Part shown: piece after piece, positions 57,572 to 64,000 of the stretch
Position numbering within the stretch: the stretch's first letter is position 1
How the letters are laid out: each line of letters opens with the position of its first letter
Assembly (NCBI RefSeq): GCF_010729895.1
Contig: NZ_AP022612.1
Coordinates: 1,798,001 to 1,862,000 of the forward strand
DNA from: Mycolicibacterium confluentis
Lineage (GTDB): Bacteria > Actinomycetota > Actinomycetes > Mycobacteriales > Mycobacteriaceae
DNA: 64,000 nt
Direction of reading: 5' to 3'
Position numbers and translations under genes: made by a program
The notes under the pieces: model-generated
Seen by the model: only the letters and a program-made list of their open reading frames with translations
Databases searched by the model: none
Told to the model about the DNA's origin: nothing

Positions 57572-58299
57572 TGAAAGCCGACCTCTGGCAACAACGTTCG
57601 TTGCTCGAGATCTCCGCGCTGGACGCCGAGCTGAGCCGAATCGCGCACCGCGCGAAGAATCTCGCCGAGCAGCAGCGTGTGGATGAGTTGACCACCGAGC
57701 ATCAGGCCGCGGTCGATCGGCTTGCGGTTCTGCGCATCGCCGCCGATGACATCGACGAGCAGGTGTCGCGGCTGGAGTCCGAGATCGACGGCGTCCGCCA
57801 GCGCGAGGATCGGGACCGGGCCCTGCTGGACTCCGCGACCACAAATGCCAAACAGCTCACCGAACTGCAGCACGAACTCGAGACGCTGCAGCGTCGCCAG
57901 TCCTCGCTGGAGGATACGCTGCTGGAGATCATGGAACGGCGTGAGGAGTTGGCGACGCAGCAGGCCGAGATCACCGCCGACATCGAGCGACTCGACGCGG
58001 ACCGCGACGCGGCGGGGCGCGACCGCGACGCCGCACTGGCCGAGATCGAAGACCTCCGGACGCAGAAGAATGAACGTCGCGAAACGCTCACCGCCAGCAT
58101 CGATTCCGAGCTTCTGGCGCTCTACGAACGGCAGCGCGCGACCGGCGGCATCGGTGCCGGAGCGCTGCAGGGCCGTCGGTGCGGCGCGTGCCGCATCGAG
58201 ATCGACCGCGGCGAGTTGGCCCGCATCGCGGCAGCCGCGGACGACGCCGTGCTGCGCTGCCCGGAATGCGGGGCGATTCTGCTACGGGTGACTGTATGA
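57571..58299 (+). CDS. Coiled-coil zinc-ribbon protein (Rv2229c-like)
   Basis: 242 residues: a long antiparallel coiled coil (about 5-185, heptads such as LTELQHELETLQRRQSSLED) and a C4 zinc ribbon with CGAC at 204-207 and CPEC at 230-233. Family of HP0958-like nucleic-acid-binding proteins. Sits between Nif3 and the RNase H fusion with one-base and four-base overlaps, a conserved actinobacterial trio; may assist RNA or DNA handling. Confidence 0.9.
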   Translation: MKADLWQQRSLLEISALDAELSRIAHRAKNLAEQQRVDELTTEHQAAVDRLAVLRIAADDIDEQVSRLESEIDGVRQREDRDRALLDSATTNAKQLTELQHELETLQRRQSSLEDTLLEIMERREELATQQAEITADIERLDADRDAAGRDRDAALAEIEDLRTQKNERRETLTASIDSELLALYERQRATGGIGAGALQGRRCGACRIEIDRGELARIAAAADDAVLRCPECGAILLRVTV

Positions 58300-59390
58300 G
58301 AGTTCTGGTCGAGGCCGACGGCGGTTCGCGCGGCAATCCCGGACCGGCCGGGTACGGCGCGGTGGTGTGGTCGTCCGACCGCGCCGCGGTGCTCGCCGAA
58401 CGCAAGGAGGCCATCGGCTTCGCGACCAACAACGTCGCGGAGTACCACGGGCTGATCGCGGGACTGTCGGCGGCGGTGGACCTCGGTGCGGCCGAGGTGT
58501 CGGTGGCGTTGGACTCCAAGCTCGTCGTCGAACAGATGTCGGGGCGCTGGAAGGTCAAGCATCCCGACCTGCTCGGCCTCAACCGGCAGGCCAAACAGTT
58601 GGCCGCGCAGTTCGACCGGATCGACTACCGCTGGATTCCGCGCGCGCAGAACAGTCACGCCGACCGGTTGGCGAATGAGGCGATGGACGCGGCCGCGGCG
58701 GTGACCACGCCGGAGACGCCCGTCGAGGCCCCGGCGGCGGTCGAGAAGCCGTCGGCACCCGGGTGGACCGGCGCGCAAGGCGCCCCGACCCGGTTCCTGC
58801 TGCTGCGGCACGGACAGACCGAGCTGTCGGTCGAGCGCCGCTACTCCGGTCGCGGCAACCCCGAACTGACCGACCTCGGACGCCGGCAGGCTGAGGCCGC
58901 TGCGGCGTATCTGGCGGCGCGTGGCGGTATTTCAGCCGTGATCTCGTCGCCGCTGCAGCGGGCCTACGACACCGCCGCGGCCGCCGCGAAGGCGCTCGGT
59001 CTCGAGGTCGCCGTCGACGACGACCTCATCGAGACCGACTTCGGCAGCTGGGAGGGCAAGACCTTCTCCGAGGCGCACGAGGCCGATCCCGACGTGCACA
59101 CCCGCTGGCTGCGCGACACCAGCGTCACCCCGCCGGGCGGGGAGAGCTTCGACGACGTGCACACCCGGGTGCGTCGCGCCCGGAACCGGATCATCGCCGA
59201 GCACGGCGAATCCACGGTGCTGGTGGTCTCCCACGTGACGCCGATCAAGACGCTGCTGCGGATGGCGCTCGATGCCGGTCCGGGCATCCTGTACCGGCTG
59301 CACCTGGACCTGGCGTCGCTGTCGATCGCCGAGTTCTACTCCGACGGCCTGGCGTCGGTGCGCCTAGTGAACGACACGTCGTATCACTGA
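58296..59390 (+). CDS. Bifunctional RNase HI / CobC phosphatase
   Basis: 364 residues in two domains. Residues 1-135 are RNase HI with catalytic Asp8 (ADGGSRGNPG), Glu49 (NNVAEYHG), Asp73 (ALDSKLVVEQ) and Asp123 (NSHADRLANE), which degrade RNA in RNA-DNA hybrids. A Pro/Ala linker leads to a histidine-phosphatase domain (about 165-364) with His172 in LLRHGQTE and His in VVSHVTPIKT, the alpha-ribazole/cobalamin phosphate phosphatase type. Same fusion as Rv2228c. ATGA overlap with the zinc-ribbon gene. Confidence 0.94.
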   Translation: MRVLVEADGGSRGNPGPAGYGAVVWSSDRAAVLAERKEAIGFATNNVAEYHGLIAGLSAAVDLGAAEVSVALDSKLVVEQMSGRWKVKHPDLLGLNRQAKQLAAQFDRIDYRWIPRAQNSHADRLANEAMDAAAAVTTPETPVEAPAAVEKPSAPGWTGAQGAPTRFLLLRHGQTELSVERRYSGRGNPELTDLGRRQAEAAAAYLAARGGISAVISSPLQRAYDTAAAAAKALGLEVAVDDDLIETDFGSWEGKTFSEAHEADPDVHTRWLRDTSVTPPGGESFDDVHTRVRRARNRIIAEHGESTVLVVSHVTPIKTLLRMALDAGPGILYRLHLDLASLSIAEFYSDGLASVRLVNDTSYH

Positions 59391-59425
59391 GGAACAACGG
59401 ATATCTACTGGTGTCCCTGGGGTGC

Positions 59426-59998
59426 CTACTGGTCCTGCAGGTGCATGCGCTCGCCGTGCGGGCCCAGGATCACCAGCGCCTCAACGGGTCCGTCGACCAC
59501 GCCGAACCAGTGAGGGGTCCAGGTGCTGAACTCGACCGCCTCGCCGGGGTCGATGGTGAAGTCCCGGTCGCCGAGGATCAGGCGCATCCGCCCGGACAGC
59601 ACGTAGAGCCAGTCGTGCCCGTCGTGCACGCGGAACTCGGCCGGCGGGGTGTTGCGCTCCGCACTGATCCGGATCTTGTACGCGTGCAGGCCCGCGGCGG
59701 GGCCGTGCCGGGTCAGCGGCCAGAAGGTGATCCCGTGCGCGGTGTGGGAGGCGCCGCGCACCCGAGGATCGGCCTGCTCGTCCTCCCGCAGGAGGTCGTC
59801 GGTGCTCACCCCGAGCGCGGTGGCCAGGCGCGGCAGATGATCCAGGGCCAGGCGGCGCTTGCCGGATTCGAGGCGACTCAGCGTCGAGACGTCGATTTGC
59901 GCGCGGGTCGCCACGTCCTCCAGCGTCATGTTCTGCCGCGTGCGCAGTTCGCGCAGGCGTCGGCGCACCCGCAGATCGACGTCGTCTTTTGCCGTCAT
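59426..59998 (-). CDS. XRE-cupin transcriptional regulator
   Basis: 190 residues. Helix-turn-helix of the XRE class at about 14-70 (MTLEDVATRAQIDVSTLSRL) and a C-terminal cupin barrel (PAEFRVHDGHDWLYVLSGRM, FSTWTPHWFGVVDG) that probably binds a small ligand or metal. ATG 59998, or ATG 60016 six codons earlier. Divergent from a methyltransferase, 47 bp apart, that it may control. Confidence 0.88.
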   Translation of the reverse strand: MTAKDDVDLRVRRRLRELRTRQNMTLEDVATRAQIDVSTLSRLESGKRRLALDHLPRLATALGVSTDDLLREDEQADPRVRGASHTAHGITFWPLTRHGPAAGLHAYKIRISAERNTPPAEFRVHDGHDWLYVLSGRMRLILGDRDFTIDPGEAVEFSTWTPHWFGVVDGPVEALVILGPHGERMHLQDQ

Positions 59999-60045
59999 GG
60001 CAAACCAGGTTGCCATTCCTGGCGCGCTGTCGGCAAGCTTGTGGC

Positions 60046-60666
60046 ATGGAGCAATTGGACGCAAAGCAGCGCTGGGAAGAGCGCTACGCCGAATCGGACC
60101 GCATCTGGAGTGGTCGCCCCAACGCCCGCCTCGTGGAGGTGGCGCCGGGCCTGACGCCCGGGCGCGCACTGGATCTGGGATGCGGCGAGGGCGGAGACAC
60201 GGTGTGGCTGGCCGAGCACGACTGGCATGTCGTGGCCGTCGACATCGCCGACGCGGCACTGGCGCGGGCCGCGGAACTGGCCGCGTCACGCAATGTGCTG
60301 GACCGCATCGAGTTTCAGCAGCACAACCTGACCGAGACGTTCCCGCAGGGGAGCTTCGACCTGGTGTCGGCGCACTTCCTGCATTCCCCGTGGGACTGGG
60401 ACCGAGACGCGCTGCTGCGCCGTGCCGCGGACGCGGTGGCCCCCGGTGGCACGCTGCTGATCGTCGACCACGGTGAGGCGCCGCCGTGGGCGCAGGGCGT
60501 GCACGATCACCGGTTTCCCAGCGTCACTGAGGTTCTCGACGGGCTGGCGCTCGACGCCGCGCAGTGGGAGCGCGTGCGGGTCGAGCAGTCCGAGCGGGAG
60601 GCGCAGGGCCCCGACGGTCAGTCCGGCACCCTCATCGACAATGTGATCGTCCTGCGGCGTCGCTGA
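60046..60666 (+). CDS. SAM-dependent methyltransferase
   Basis: 206 residues. Class I fold: ALDLGCGEGGDTVWLAEHDW (SAM loop), VVAVDIADAALARA, and FDLVSAHFLHSPWDWD. Resembles bacterial thiopurine- or tellurite-type small-molecule methyltransferases (WEERYAESDRIWSGRPN opening). Divergent from the XRE-cupin regulator. The last 35 bases overlap the 3' end of the convergent helR gene. Confidence 0.85.
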   Translation: MEQLDAKQRWEERYAESDRIWSGRPNARLVEVAPGLTPGRALDLGCGEGGDTVWLAEHDWHVVAVDIADAALARAAELAASRNVLDRIEFQQHNLTETFPQGSFDLVSAHFLHSPWDWDRDALLRRAADAVAPGGTLLIVDHGEAPPWAQGVHDHRFPSVTEVLDGLALDAAQWERVRVEQSEREAQGPDGQSGTLIDNVIVLRRR

Positions 60667-62842
60667 CCGGTTCCAGCGCGGACAGGCTCTGCGGCAGCGG
60701 ATCCCGGTGCAGCACACCCAGGCGTTGGGTGGCGCGGGTCAGGGCGACATAGAGTTCGGCGGCCCCGCGGGGACCGTCTGCCAGGATGCGCTCGGGTTCG
60801 ACGACGAGCACCGCGTCGAACTCCAGACCCTTGGTCTCCGAGGCCGGCACCACACCGGGTACGCCCGGCGGGCCGATCACCACGCTGGTGCCCTCACGCT
60901 CGGCCTCGTCGGCGACGAAATCCGCGATGGCGGAACTGATCTCGTCCGAGGTGACCTGGCGGGACCAGGGGGCGACACCGCATGAGCGCACCGACTCGGG
61001 CGGCTGCACGTGGGGCGCGAACTCGGCCAGCACGCCCGCCGCGACGGCCATGATCTCGGCCGGCGTGCGGTAGTTCACCGACAGCGACCGGTAGACCCAG
61101 CGGCCCGGGACATACGGGTCGAGCATCTCGGCCCACGAGATGGCGCCGGCCATGGAACGGCGCTGAGCCAGGTCGCCGACGATGGTGAACGACTTGCCCG
61201 GGCAGCGTCGCATCAACACGCGCCAGTCCATCGCCGACAGTTCCTGCGCCTCGTCGACGACGACGTGACGGTACGTCCAGTCCCGGTCTGCTGCAGCCCG
61301 TTCGGCGAGTTCGCGGTTGTCGCGTTCGATGAACCGGTCCGCCAGATCCTCGGCGTAGAGCAGGTCCTGGGCGATGAGGTGATCCTCGTCGTCCATCAGA
61401 TCCTCGCGGCTGATGAGGCCCTCGAGCACCTCGGCGGCGTAGTCGGCCTCGGCCTGGCGTTGCCGTTCGGCGGCGAGTTCGGCCTCGGTGTTGACCCCGC
61501 CGAGCAGGTCGACCAGTTCGTCGAGCAGGGCGACGTCCGACACGGTCCAGGCCTGGCCGTCTTCGCGTGCGAGCATCGGGTCCGCCCCGGCTGCGCGCAA
61601 CCGCTTCGGCGAGGAATAGAGCTGGGCGAGAAGGTCTTCCGGAGTGAGCTTGGGCCACAGCTGGTCAAGCGCGGCCTTGAAGGCGTCGTTGTCGGCGAGC
61701 TCTTCGATGAGGTTGGTGCGCAGCTGTTCCCAGGCGTCCTTGTCGTCACGGGTCAGCCAGCCCCGACCGATGCGGGCGATGGCCCGTTCGGTGAGTACGT
61801 AGGTCACGATGTCGGTGAACACCGCTCGGGCCTCGTTGTGTGGGTGTCCGCTGGAGCGGGCCTCCTCGCGGGCCCACTGTGCGGTCTCGGCGTCGATGCG
61901 CACCGCGACGTCGGACAGTTCGATGAGCAACGGCTCGTCGGGGAGGGTCTGGCGGTCGGCGACGGCCGCCGCGAGGACGTCGAGCATCTGCAGGGACCCC
62001 TTGAGCCGGGCCACCTCCGGGGCGTCCTCGGCGGCCACGTGCAGGCCCGGCACCAGATCACCCGGAGTCATGAACACCACGTTGGATTCACCCAACGACG
62101 GCAGCACCCGGCCGATGTGGTCGAGGAACGCGGCGTTGGGTCCCACCACCAGGACGCCGTGGCTCTCCACGCGCTCGCGCTGCGTGTAGAGCAGGTAGGC
62201 GACGCGGTGCAGGGCGACGACGGTCTTGCCGGTGCCGGGTCCGCCTTCGATCACGAGTACGCCGGGGTGGTCGTGGCGGATGATCTCGTCCTGCTCGGAC
62301 TGGATGGTGGCGACGATGTCGCGCATCCCTTCCCCGCGGGGAGCGTTGACCGCCGCGAGCAGTGCCTGGTCGGCCGACACGGCGCTGCTGTCGTCGCTGT
62401 CGGCCTCCGGGCGGCCGAGCACCTCGTCGGTGAACTCGCGCAGGGTGCGGCCTCGGCTGTGGAACTGGCGGCGGCGGCGCATGCCCTCGGGATGCGCCGC
62501 GGTGGCGGTGTAGAACGCCCGGGCCGCGGGGGCCCGCCAGTCCAGCAGTAGCGGCTCGTAGTCGTCGTCCTCGTCGAACACGCCGATGCGGCCGATGTAG
62601 CTGGGCTCACCGGTCACGGAATCCAGGCGCCCGAAGCACAGGCCGTTGTCGGCCACGTCGAGGCGGGCCGCCTGTTTGGCCAGAGCGCGCACCTCGGCGT
62701 CGCGGTCGACGAGTTCGCGGTCCTTGTCCCGCATTGCCGCGCGGTAGCGGTCCCGTACCCGGGCGCGTTCGGCGTCCAGGCGCGTGTAGAGGCCGTCGAC
62801 GTAGTCCTGTTCGGACTGCAGTTCTTCTTCGTATCCGCGCAC
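60632..62842 (-). CDS. helR: HelR/HelD-type RNA polymerase-associated SF1 ATPase
   Basis: 736 residues. N-terminal coiled coil (1-60, the arm that enters the secondary channel), Walker A GGPGTGKT (200-207), an acidic insert LISREDLMDDEDHLIAQDLL of the kind that reaches the primary channel, Walker B VVVDEAQELS, then ASETKGLEFDAVLVVEPE and LYVALTRATQRL. HelD/HelR removes stalled or rifamycin-bound RNA polymerase from DNA; M. smegmatis HelD has similar length. A rifamycin-associated element lies 60 bp upstream. GTG 62842 after AGGGA. Confidence 0.9.
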   Translation of the reverse strand: MRGYEEELQSEQDYVDGLYTRLDAERARVRDRYRAAMRDKDRELVDRDAEVRALAKQAARLDVADNGLCFGRLDSVTGEPSYIGRIGVFDEDDDYEPLLLDWRAPAARAFYTATAAHPEGMRRRRQFHSRGRTLREFTDEVLGRPEADSDDSSAVSADQALLAAVNAPRGEGMRDIVATIQSEQDEIIRHDHPGVLVIEGGPGTGKTVVALHRVAYLLYTQRERVESHGVLVVGPNAAFLDHIGRVLPSLGESNVVFMTPGDLVPGLHVAAEDAPEVARLKGSLQMLDVLAAAVADRQTLPDEPLLIELSDVAVRIDAETAQWAREEARSSGHPHNEARAVFTDIVTYVLTERAIARIGRGWLTRDDKDAWEQLRTNLIEELADNDAFKAALDQLWPKLTPEDLLAQLYSSPKRLRAAGADPMLAREDGQAWTVSDVALLDELVDLLGGVNTEAELAAERQRQAEADYAAEVLEGLISREDLMDDEDHLIAQDLLYAEDLADRFIERDNRELAERAAADRDWTYRHVVVDEAQELSAMDWRVLMRRCPGKSFTIVGDLAQRRSMAGAISWAEMLDPYVPGRWVYRSLSVNYRTPAEIMAVAAGVLAEFAPHVQPPESVRSCGVAPWSRQVTSDEISSAIADFVADEAEREGTSVVIGPPGVPGVVPASETKGLEFDAVLVVEPERILADGPRGAAELYVALTRATQRLGVLHRDPLPQSLSALEPVSDAAGRSHCR

Positions 62843-62901
62843 GTATGTATCCCTGATTCCCTACTTCGACATCCTCGGCCAGCGATTGTCCGGCATGACC
62901 C

Positions 62902-62920
62902 CCGCCTTGCCGCAAGTCCG
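62902..62920 (-). promoter_or_regulatory. Rifamycin-associated element (RAE) upstream of helR
   Basis: On the minus strand the 19 bases read CGGACTTGCGGCAAGGCGG, with perfect central palindrome CTTGCGGCAAG (62906-62916). The consensus I recall is GGGGCTTGCGGCAAGGCCC. RAEs mark rifamycin-inducible genes in actinobacteria, including helR. Confidence 0.82.
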
Positions 62921-62943
62921 GGATGGCGCGGTATGTTGGAGGA

Positions 62944-62976
62944 GGAAGGACCGCTGAGCGGGGCCTTCCATTTTTT
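62944..62976 (+). terminator. Terminator-like hairpin with T-run before the HNH gene
   Basis: Stem GGAAGG (62944-62949)/CCTTCC (62964-62969) with inner CCGC/GCGG around TGA, then A and six T. No plus-strand gene ends here; TATGTT at 62932-62937 could start transcription just before it. May be an attenuator in the leader of the gene at 63005 or end a very short RNA. Confidence 0.65.
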
Positions 62977-63004
62977 GTCGGTGGCCCGGCCTAGGGTCGA
63001 AAGT

Positions 63005-64000
63005 ATGTTCGAACTGCCGGTGGTGGGGCCCGACGCCGATGAGGCGGCGTTGGTGGCGCACATCGGTGCGTTGGAGACACTGAAGGCACAGGCAGCGGCG
63101 GCGCAGGCCCGGGCGACGGCGCAGTTGGTGCAGTCACGGCATGCCGCTGAAGCCGCGCGTGGAGTGTCTGCGACGCGGCGGGGTCGAGGGTTGGCCACCG
63201 AGGTCGCGCTGGCCCGGCGTGACGCACCTGCCCGCGGTGGCCGTCATGTCGGGTTCGCCACCGCGCTGGTGCAGGAGATGCCGCACACCCTGGCCGCGCT
63301 GGAGTCCGGGGTGCTGACGGAGTGGCGGGCAACCTTGATCGTGCGGGAGTCGGCCTGCCTGAGTGTCGAAGATCGCCGCGCCCTGGACGCCGAACTGTGC
63401 GCCGACCAGGGTGAGCTTGCGGGCTGGGGCGACGGGCGGGTGGCCGCCGAGGCCAAGTCGATCGCCTACCGCCTGGATCCGCACGCCGTCGTCGACCGAG
63501 CCGCGAATGCCCAGCAGGACCGGCGCGTGACCATCCGGCCCGCCCCAGACACCATGACGATTGTGACCGCGCTGCTGCCGGTGGATCAGGGCGTGTCGGT
63601 CTACGCTGCCCTCAAACGAGAAGCCGACACCACCGGTGATGGCCGGTCCCGAGGCCAGATCATGGCCGACACCCTCGTTGAACGCGTCACCGGAGGCTCG
63701 GCGGCCGCCCCGACTCCCATCGCCGTCAACCTGGTGTTGCCCGAGGATGCGCTCATCGGCGGAAACACGCCGGCGGTGATCTCCGACTACGGGCCGGTTC
63801 CGTCGGAGATCGCGTGCCGGTTGATCGACGCCGCGGCCGGCGACGCGGAGTCCACCGCGACGTTGCGGCGGTTGTACGCCAGCCCCGCCTCGGGCGCGCT
63901 GGTCGCCATGGAGTCACGCGCCCGGATCTTCCCCAAGGGCCTGGCCCGACTCATCCGGTTGCGGGACCAACGCTGCCGCACGCCCTTCTGCGATGCGCCC
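63005..64000 (+). CDS. 13E12-repeat (DUF222) HNH endonuclease family protein, 5' part
   Basis: 332 codons to the right edge. DUF222 region of the REP13E12 family: helical N-terminus (ETLKAQAAAAQARATAQLVQ), RRGRGLATEVALARRDAP, VLTEWRATLIVRESACLS, and the beginning of an HNH module at the edge (LIRLRDQRCRTPFCDAP). The catalytic HNH residues lie beyond the window. Such genes are repeated in mycobacterial genomes; several carry or flank mobile DNA. Function in the cell is unclear. ATG 63005 has no strong ribosome site. Confidence 0.88.
   Translation, partial: MFELPVVGPDADEAALVAHIGALETLKAQAAAAQARATAQLVQSRHAAEAARGVSATRRGRGLATEVALARRDAPARGGRHVGFATALVQEMPHTLAALESGVLTEWRATLIVRESACLSVEDRRALDAELCADQGELAGWGDGRVAAEAKSIAYRLDPHAVVDRAANAQQDRRVTIRPAPDTMTIVTALLPVDQGVSVYAALKREADTTGDGRSRGQIMADTLVERVTGGSAAAPTPIAVNLVLPEDALIGGNTPAVISDYGPVPSEIACRLIDAAAGDAESTATLRRLYASPASGALVAMESRARIFPKGLARLIRLRDQRCRTPFCDAP

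Noticed and set aside
59999..60022. Overlapping short inverted repeats (GGCAA/TTGCC, CCAGG/CCTGG) between the cupin regulator and the methyltransferase
   Set aside because: The location is attractive, but arms are only five bases and mutually exclusive; too weak to call an operator.

Overview
The window is high-GC actinobacterial DNA from a Mycobacterium/Mycolicibacterium, most likely a fast grower near M. smegmatis. The main evidence is gene order: from about 24.9 kb to 59.4 kb the genes follow, inverted, the M. tuberculosis order Rv2260 down to Rv2228c (mscR, dagK-like, glpD1, accD6-kasB-kasA-acpM-fabD, mabR, aceE, ahpE, cobD, SURF1, ptpA, ptkA-like, Nif3, zinc-ribbon protein, RNase H/CobC fusion). 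Species is an inference; no rRNA lies in the window. Several starts look leaderless (TANNNT hexamer 6-8 nt before ATG/GTG), as is common in mycobacteria.

Layout. 0-9 kb: start of glycogen phosphorylase, an NCS2 purine permease, a DUF1214 exported protein, a membrane adenylate cyclase, an antigen-85 paralogue, an orphan PrrB-like kinase and a small secreted protein. 9-12 kb: a DUF4185 exported protein, a divergent 88-codon relic of a DUF4185 gene, and an unusual 117-residue protein with twelve cysteines at exact three-residue spacing. 12-18 kb: an SDR and a four-gene peptide ABC importer joined by ATGA overlaps. 18-25 kb: PE-PPE-domain hydrolase, small secreted Cys protein, DapB-like oxidoreductase, membrane-anchored Hsp70-like protein, SABATH methyltransferase with a LapA-like protein, SHOCT protein, and an intergenic repeat. 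25-33 kb: mscR with its MBL-fold partner, a beta-lactamase-like protein, DUF3145, DUF4262, a lipid kinase with an FAD oxidase, TetR and glpD. 33-43 kb: the FAS-II operon for mycolic acid elongation, its activator gene mabR, and aceE. 43-54 kb: DUF3052-ahpE, tRNA-Val, a KmtR-like sensor with a CDF metal exporter, a TetR module, and accessory enzymes. 54-64 kb: cobD, SURF1, ptpA/ptkA-like, Nif3/zinc ribbon/RNase H-CobC, a cupin regulator, a methyltransferase, a HelR-type RNA polymerase ATPase behind a rifamycin-associated element, and the start of a 13E12-type HNH gene.

The regulatory DNA is unusually readable. It includes a MabR-type TTTTGT-N9-ACAAAA palindrome before fabD, a palindrome centred on the start codon of the Rv2250c-like tetR, a 10-4-10 palindrome over the start of the KmtR-like gene, paired TAGCAAYGCTA sites around another tetR, and a near-perfect rifamycin-associated element before helR. 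Least explained by known biology are the (Cys-x-x)n protein at 11.7-12.05 kb and a terminator-like hairpin just before the HNH gene.
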